Source: Methylocella tundrae
Lineage (GTDB): Bacteria > Pseudomonadota > Alphaproteobacteria > Rhizobiales > Beijerinckiaceae
DNA length: 64,000 bases
Reading direction: 5' to 3'
Assembly (NCBI RefSeq): GCF_038024855.1
Contig: NZ_CP139089.1
Span: 620,001-684,000 of the forward strand
Below, piece after piece: positions 60,959 to 64,000 of this stretch. The translations under genes and the position numbers were made by a program. Within the stretch, counting starts at the first letter, position 1, and each line of letters begins with the position of its first letter. Under the pieces are notes generated by a model. The model did no database searches. It saw only the letters and a program-made list of their open reading frames with translations, and had not been told where the DNA came from.

Positions 60959-62020
60959 TTAGCGGCTGGGGATCGATGTTTCGGGCGGCGCGGGCTTATC
61001 GTCAGGGGCTCGCCCCGAAAGCAGGATTGCGATCCAGCGGCTGCTTGGAAATTGCTCACAGACGGTGAGACACGCAATTGCGATCGGAACGCCGATGAAG
61101 GTTCCTGGCAGGCCCCAGATGAAGCCCCAGAAGAACACCGAAAAAACGACGAGAAAGGGCGAGATGGCGAGGGTCTTCGCCGTAAACAGCGGTTCGAAAT
61201 AACTGCCGATGAGGAACTGGACTACGCTTAGCGTCGCGAGGACGAAAAGAGCCGTTTCCCATGATCCGGTTTGAGCGAATGCGAACAGAGCCGGGAGCAG
61301 CGTTGCGATCAGCGGCCCGATGAAGGGGATGTAGTTCAGCGCGAATGCGATCACGCCCCAGGCGGCGGCCGGTTCAAGGCCGACGGCAAGACAGAATCCC
61401 CAAACCACAAGCCCGGTCAAAATGCTCGCTATGGTGCGCACCAGCATGTAGCGGCGGAATTTTTTTGCAATTTTGGCGATGGCGGCGAGGAGCCTTGCGC
61501 CATTGGTCTCATTTCCGAGCGATTGCAGATTCTGGGCGAATTCCTCGGCTTCGAGAAGACCCATCGCCATGAAGATGAACACGAGAAGAGAGAAGGCCAC
61601 CAGTGTGTTGACGCGGACGGCGATCTCCTGAAAGACGCGCAAAAGCCAGATCACATTGAAGCGCTCGGCGACCATTGCGACGATGAAAATATCATGCAAT
61701 TCGAGCCACTGCGTTCCCGCCACGTAAAGGCTTTGAAAGCGGTCGAAGTTCTGGCTGAGCCATTGTGCGATGAGACCGCCGCCCCACACGACGATCGAGG
61801 CGAGCTTGACGACGATGATCACCGTCACAAGAACCGTTACGATCAGCGCGAGGCCGCGCGGGATCCACCTTTGCAGCGCCTTTTGCAGGGGCCAAACCAG
61901 CGCGATGGCGAAGAGCGCAAAAGCGACCGGTTCAAAAACGGCGGGGGCGAAATAAAGCGCCTCCACGATCAGAAATGCGATGATCAACGCGCATGCGATG
62001 CGAACGACATTATTGTCCAT
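60959..62020 (-). CDS. AI-2E family transporter
   Basis: 353 aa with about eight transmembrane segments. Family signature parts: FEPVAFALFAIALVWPLQKALQR, LVAFSLLVFIFMAMGLLEAEEF, and the C-terminal ALNYIPFIGPLIATLLPALFAF, SPFLVVFSVFFWGFIWGLPGTFIGVPI. The AI-2E (PerM/TqsA) family includes exporters of AI-2 and Na+/H+ antiporters, so the name does not fix the cargo. GGGGGA lies before the ATG. Divergent from the DUF1269 gene. Confidence 0.9.
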   Translation of the reverse strand: MDNNVVRIACALIIAFLIVEALYFAPAVFEPVAFALFAIALVWPLQKALQRWIPRGLALIVTVLVTVIIVVKLASIVVWGGGLIAQWLSQNFDRFQSLYVAGTQWLELHDIFIVAMVAERFNVIWLLRVFQEIAVRVNTLVAFSLLVFIFMAMGLLEAEEFAQNLQSLGNETNGARLLAAIAKIAKKFRRYMLVRTIASILTGLVVWGFCLAVGLEPAAAWGVIAFALNYIPFIGPLIATLLPALFAFAQTGSWETALFVLATLSVVQFLIGSYFEPLFTAKTLAISPFLVVFSVFFWGFIWGLPGTFIGVPIAIACLTVCEQFPSSRWIAILLSGRAPDDKPAPPETSIPSR

Positions 62021-62126
62021 GTTTCATTCCCCCATTCGATGCGCAAGGCGACCGGCTTGAAAAAAAGAAAGTGGCGGCGCATGTTGCCTCGCCGTTCCGG
62101 CACATGCGCATCCAGGGTGATTTCCG

Positions 62127-62672
62127 ATGTCCGATCTCGTCGTCATTGTCTATCCAACTGAGGAGAAAGCCGAGGAAGTGCGCAAGCGCCTCTTCGAGCT
62201 GCAAAAGGAATATCTGATCAAGCTCGGGGACGCCGTCATCGCCACCAAATCCCCCGATGGCCAGATCAAGCTGCACCAGGTCGTCAATACAACAGCCGCC
62301 GGCGCTGTTTCCGGCAGCTTCTGGGGCCTCCTCGTCGGGATTCTCTTCCTCAATCCGCTTCTCGGCGCGGCTTTGGGAGCCGCGGGCGGCGCTCTTGGCG
62401 GCGCGCTCACGGACGTCGGCATCAATGATGATTTCATGAAGCAACTCGCGGAAAGCATCCAGCCCGGCAACGCCGCTCTGTTCGTGCTCATAGAGGATAT
62501 GACCGGGGACAAGGTCATCGCGCAGATCAAGGACTATGGCGGCGTCGTGCTGAAGACGTCGTTCGATGAAACCAAAGAGCAGATGCTTCGCAACGCTCTC
62601 GCCAGCGCCACGGCCGCCGCCGCCGCGGCTCCGGCTCCGGCTGAAGTCCCGGCGGGCGGCGCTTCATCCTGA
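62127..62672 (+). CDS. DUF1269 family membrane-associated protein
   Basis: 181 aa. N-terminal domain MSDLVVIVYPTEEKAEEVRKRLFELQ, a glycine-rich hydrophobic segment (SGSFWGLLVGILFLNPLLGAALGAAGGALGG, about 61-91), then a C-terminal domain with LAESIQPGNAALFVLIEDMTGDKVI. This is the DUF1269 family; it is related to stress-related small membrane proteins. The C-terminal ~25 residues are Ala/Pro. Function unknown. Divergent from the AI-2E gene. Confidence 0.9.
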   Translation: MSDLVVIVYPTEEKAEEVRKRLFELQKEYLIKLGDAVIATKSPDGQIKLHQVVNTTAAGAVSGSFWGLLVGILFLNPLLGAALGAAGGALGGALTDVGINDDFMKQLAESIQPGNAALFVLIEDMTGDKVIAQIKDYGGVVLKTSFDETKEQMLRNALASATAAAAAAPAPAEVPAGGASS

Positions 62673-62709
62673 GGCGCGGCACATCCCAGGGAGGCGTTGC
62701 GACAGCGCA

Positions 62710-64000
62710 TCAAGGCGGCGCCGCCGCCTTGACCGGCTCTTTTGCCGCTCCCAGGTGAAGGCCTTCTTCGATCCTTGCGATCATGTAGGGAAAGAAGGGG
62801 TTGGATGACATACGCAGAATTGAATCCAGGCTGATGATGAGAGTCCCGCGCTCGCCGCGCGGGGCGATAGCGCCAAGGTTGAGACCGAAGTTTTCTGTTG
62901 GATCCGGCTGCAATCCATAAAGTGAATCGCTGATCGGAAATGGCAGGGCGACATGCGACAGAGAATAGACGCCGGGCGGATAGAAAAGCCCGAGCGGGCG
63001 TGAGGCTTCGCTGACCGCGCCGGCCTCGGTGACGCGTTCAACGGCCTCGCTGCTATCTGCGTTCGCATTGGCGATGATCGCCGTTCTGAACAGCCGCGGC
63101 GGCTGCGGCAGGAGACGCGACAAGGCCGTCTCCGACGCGGTCCGCAAAAGTTGGCCAAATTTGGCGCTCCGGTTCAGATCAAACAGCACGAGTTCGCTTC
63201 CGTTCGATGGAAGCTGCGCGTAAAGCGACGATATGATTGCGCGCGTCGAGACAGTGAAATCGACGACCGACTGAAAGGTCAGAAGCGGCGCGAGCCGATC
63301 GAGCCGCTTTTCCCGCGCGAGGCGGGTGATCTCCTGCTGCAGCACGTGCGTCAGCAAATAGGATTGCCGCGCTCCATTCACCGGAAAAGAATTGTATTTG
63401 AACGGATTGAACTCCGGCAGCACGCTGAGCCACGCCGCCTTTGCAAAGGCTGGAAGCACGGACGGCAGCGCCGCCCATCCGGCGAAGCGCGCAAATCGCG
63501 TGATGCCGACCATCGGGGAAATAAGCACAATGCGATCCGGGCGCGTCAGGCGCGGATCCTCGATGGCGTCGAGGGCATATTTCAGCGCGAGCGCCCCGCC
63601 GTTCGAGAAGCCGACGAGATGCAGCGGCAGCGTCGGACCGATCCGCCGTCGCGCTTCCCTGACCGCAAGCCGCGTCGCCGCCATCCAGTCCTGCCATTCG
63701 ACGTCGGTGAGGGCGCTCGGAACCGTGCCGTGCGCCGGCAGGCGGATGGCGACCGATACGAAGCCATGGTCGCGATAGGTTCTCGCTATGTGGCGCAGAC
63801 TATAGGGCGAATCCGTCAGTCCGTGCAGCAGCACGACGGCGCCGAGCGGCGCGCCCTCGGGCTCCAGCTCATAGGAGCGGTTCCAGTCCTGCGCAAAACC
63901 TTCCGGATAGACGGGACTGCCTGCGAAATAGCGATTGACCGGGATACGCTCGTCAGCATCGAGTTTATCCGTCACTTCCCGCCGGACGTCCGCGAAGATT
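62710..64000 (-). CDS. Alpha/beta hydrolase (5'-truncated by window end)
   Basis: At least 421 aa; the frame stays open to base 64000 and the first in-frame start (GTG at 63975) sits in the middle of what reads as conserved sequence, so the true start is probably outside the window. The hydrolase core has LHGLTDSPYSLRHIA as oxyanion region and the nucleophile elbow LVGFSNGGALALK, with DRIVLISPMVGI and a long C-terminal domain of about 200 residues. Substrate unknown. Confidence 0.85.
   Translation of the reverse strand, partial: IFADVRREVTDKLDADERIPVNRYFAGSPVYPEGFAQDWNRSYELEPEGAPLGAVVLLHGLTDSPYSLRHIARTYRDHGFVSVAIRLPAHGTVPSALTDVEWQDWMAATRLAVREARRRIGPTLPLHLVGFSNGGALALKYALDAIEDPRLTRPDRIVLISPMVGITRFARFAGWAALPSVLPAFAKAAWLSVLPEFNPFKYNSFPVNGARQSYLLTHVLQQEITRLAREKRLDRLAPLLTFQSVVDFTVSTRAIISSLYAQLPSNGSELVLFDLNRSAKFGQLLRTASETALSRLLPQPPRLFRTAIIANANADSSEAVERVTEAGAVSEASRPLGLFYPPGVYSLSHVALPFPISDSLYGLQPDPTENFGLNLGAIAPRGERGTLIISLDSILRMSSNPFFPYMIARIEEGLHLGAAKEPVKAAAPP

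Overview
The window looks like a chromosomal segment of a GC-rich alphaproteobacterium, most likely of the Hyphomicrobiales (Rhizobiales). The signs are the imuA-imuB-dnaE2 mutagenesis cassette behind an alphaproteobacterial LexA box (GAAC-N7-GAAC), several families typical of the group (TIGR02301, DUF1467, DUF1499), and strong G/C bias at third codon positions. A relative of Beijerinckiaceae/Methylocystaceae is a guess; nothing in the window fixes the genus. There is no CRISPR array, no intact insertion sequence and no prophage. One tRNA gene, tRNA-Lys(UUU), is present. Almost all real genes are intact, and most of the long opposite-strand ORFs are shadows produced by the high GC content.

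Layout. 0-5 kb: glycyl-tRNA synthetase alpha and beta genes, separated by an inverted gene for a Gly/His-rich secreted protein; a second Tyr/His/Arg-rich secreted protein lies upstream. 5-6.5 kb: an AT-richer FkbM-type methyltransferase, then one copy of a 379-bp repeat carrying a 98-codon ORF, abutting a short fragment of an IS5-type transposase. 6.5-12.7 kb: dihydroorotase, divergent from a run of ygfZ, tag, an HD hydrolase, a protein phosphatase, xseB, a Cys-rich repeat protein and a fumarylacetoacetate-hydrolase-family enzyme. At 12.8-13.1 kb lies the second, inverted copy of the 379-bp repeat. 13-19.6 kb, all minus strand: purB, a ferritin-like diiron protein with an alpha/beta hydrolase, and a tight run pdxH, NUDIX, TIGR02301, P1 peptidase, diheme cytochrome c. 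19.6-25 kb: lipoprotein, DnaJ-type co-chaperone, DUF1499 protein, metallo-hydrolase and two tandem DedA proteins.

25-29 kb is a sulfate assimilation region: cysT-cysW-cysA read one way and the 4Fe-4S APS/PAPS reductase gene cysH reads the other, with an AT-rich shared control region holding a perfect ATACAT-ATA-ATGTAT palindrome. 29-33.4 kb: a DJ-1/PfpI protein, a small hypothetical, a DUF900-type esterase lipoprotein, a C15 peptidase and a TerC-type membrane protein. 33.5-39.3 kb: the SOS mutasome. 39.4-45.3 kb: ClC chloride channel/antiporter, a b-type cytochrome with its molybdopterin oxidoreductase, a GlsB-type protein, a 3-hydroxyisobutyrate-dehydrogenase-like enzyme and a solute-binding protein. 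45.4-50.7 kb: Mrp/ApbC, an S24-type repressor, moaA, a DUF971 protein, an L,D-transpeptidase and a DUF1467 protein. This stretch is rich in Fe-S and molybdenum-cofactor functions and may serve the nearby molybdoenzyme.

After tRNA-Lys, 51-57.7 kb holds a complete tripartite RND metal-efflux-type operon (outer-membrane lipoprotein, adaptor, pump) facing a TetR regulator gene. 58-64 kb: a patatin-GntP pair (possibly linked to hydroxybutyrate metabolism), an AI-2E family protein, a DUF1269 protein and an alpha/beta hydrolase whose start lies beyond the window. No completely new system is proven here. The features most worth following are the inverted 379-bp ORF-bearing repeats with the adjacent transposase scar, the secreted His/Tyr-rich proteins around glyQ, the molybdoenzyme with an acidic insert, and the diiron protein-hydrolase pair.
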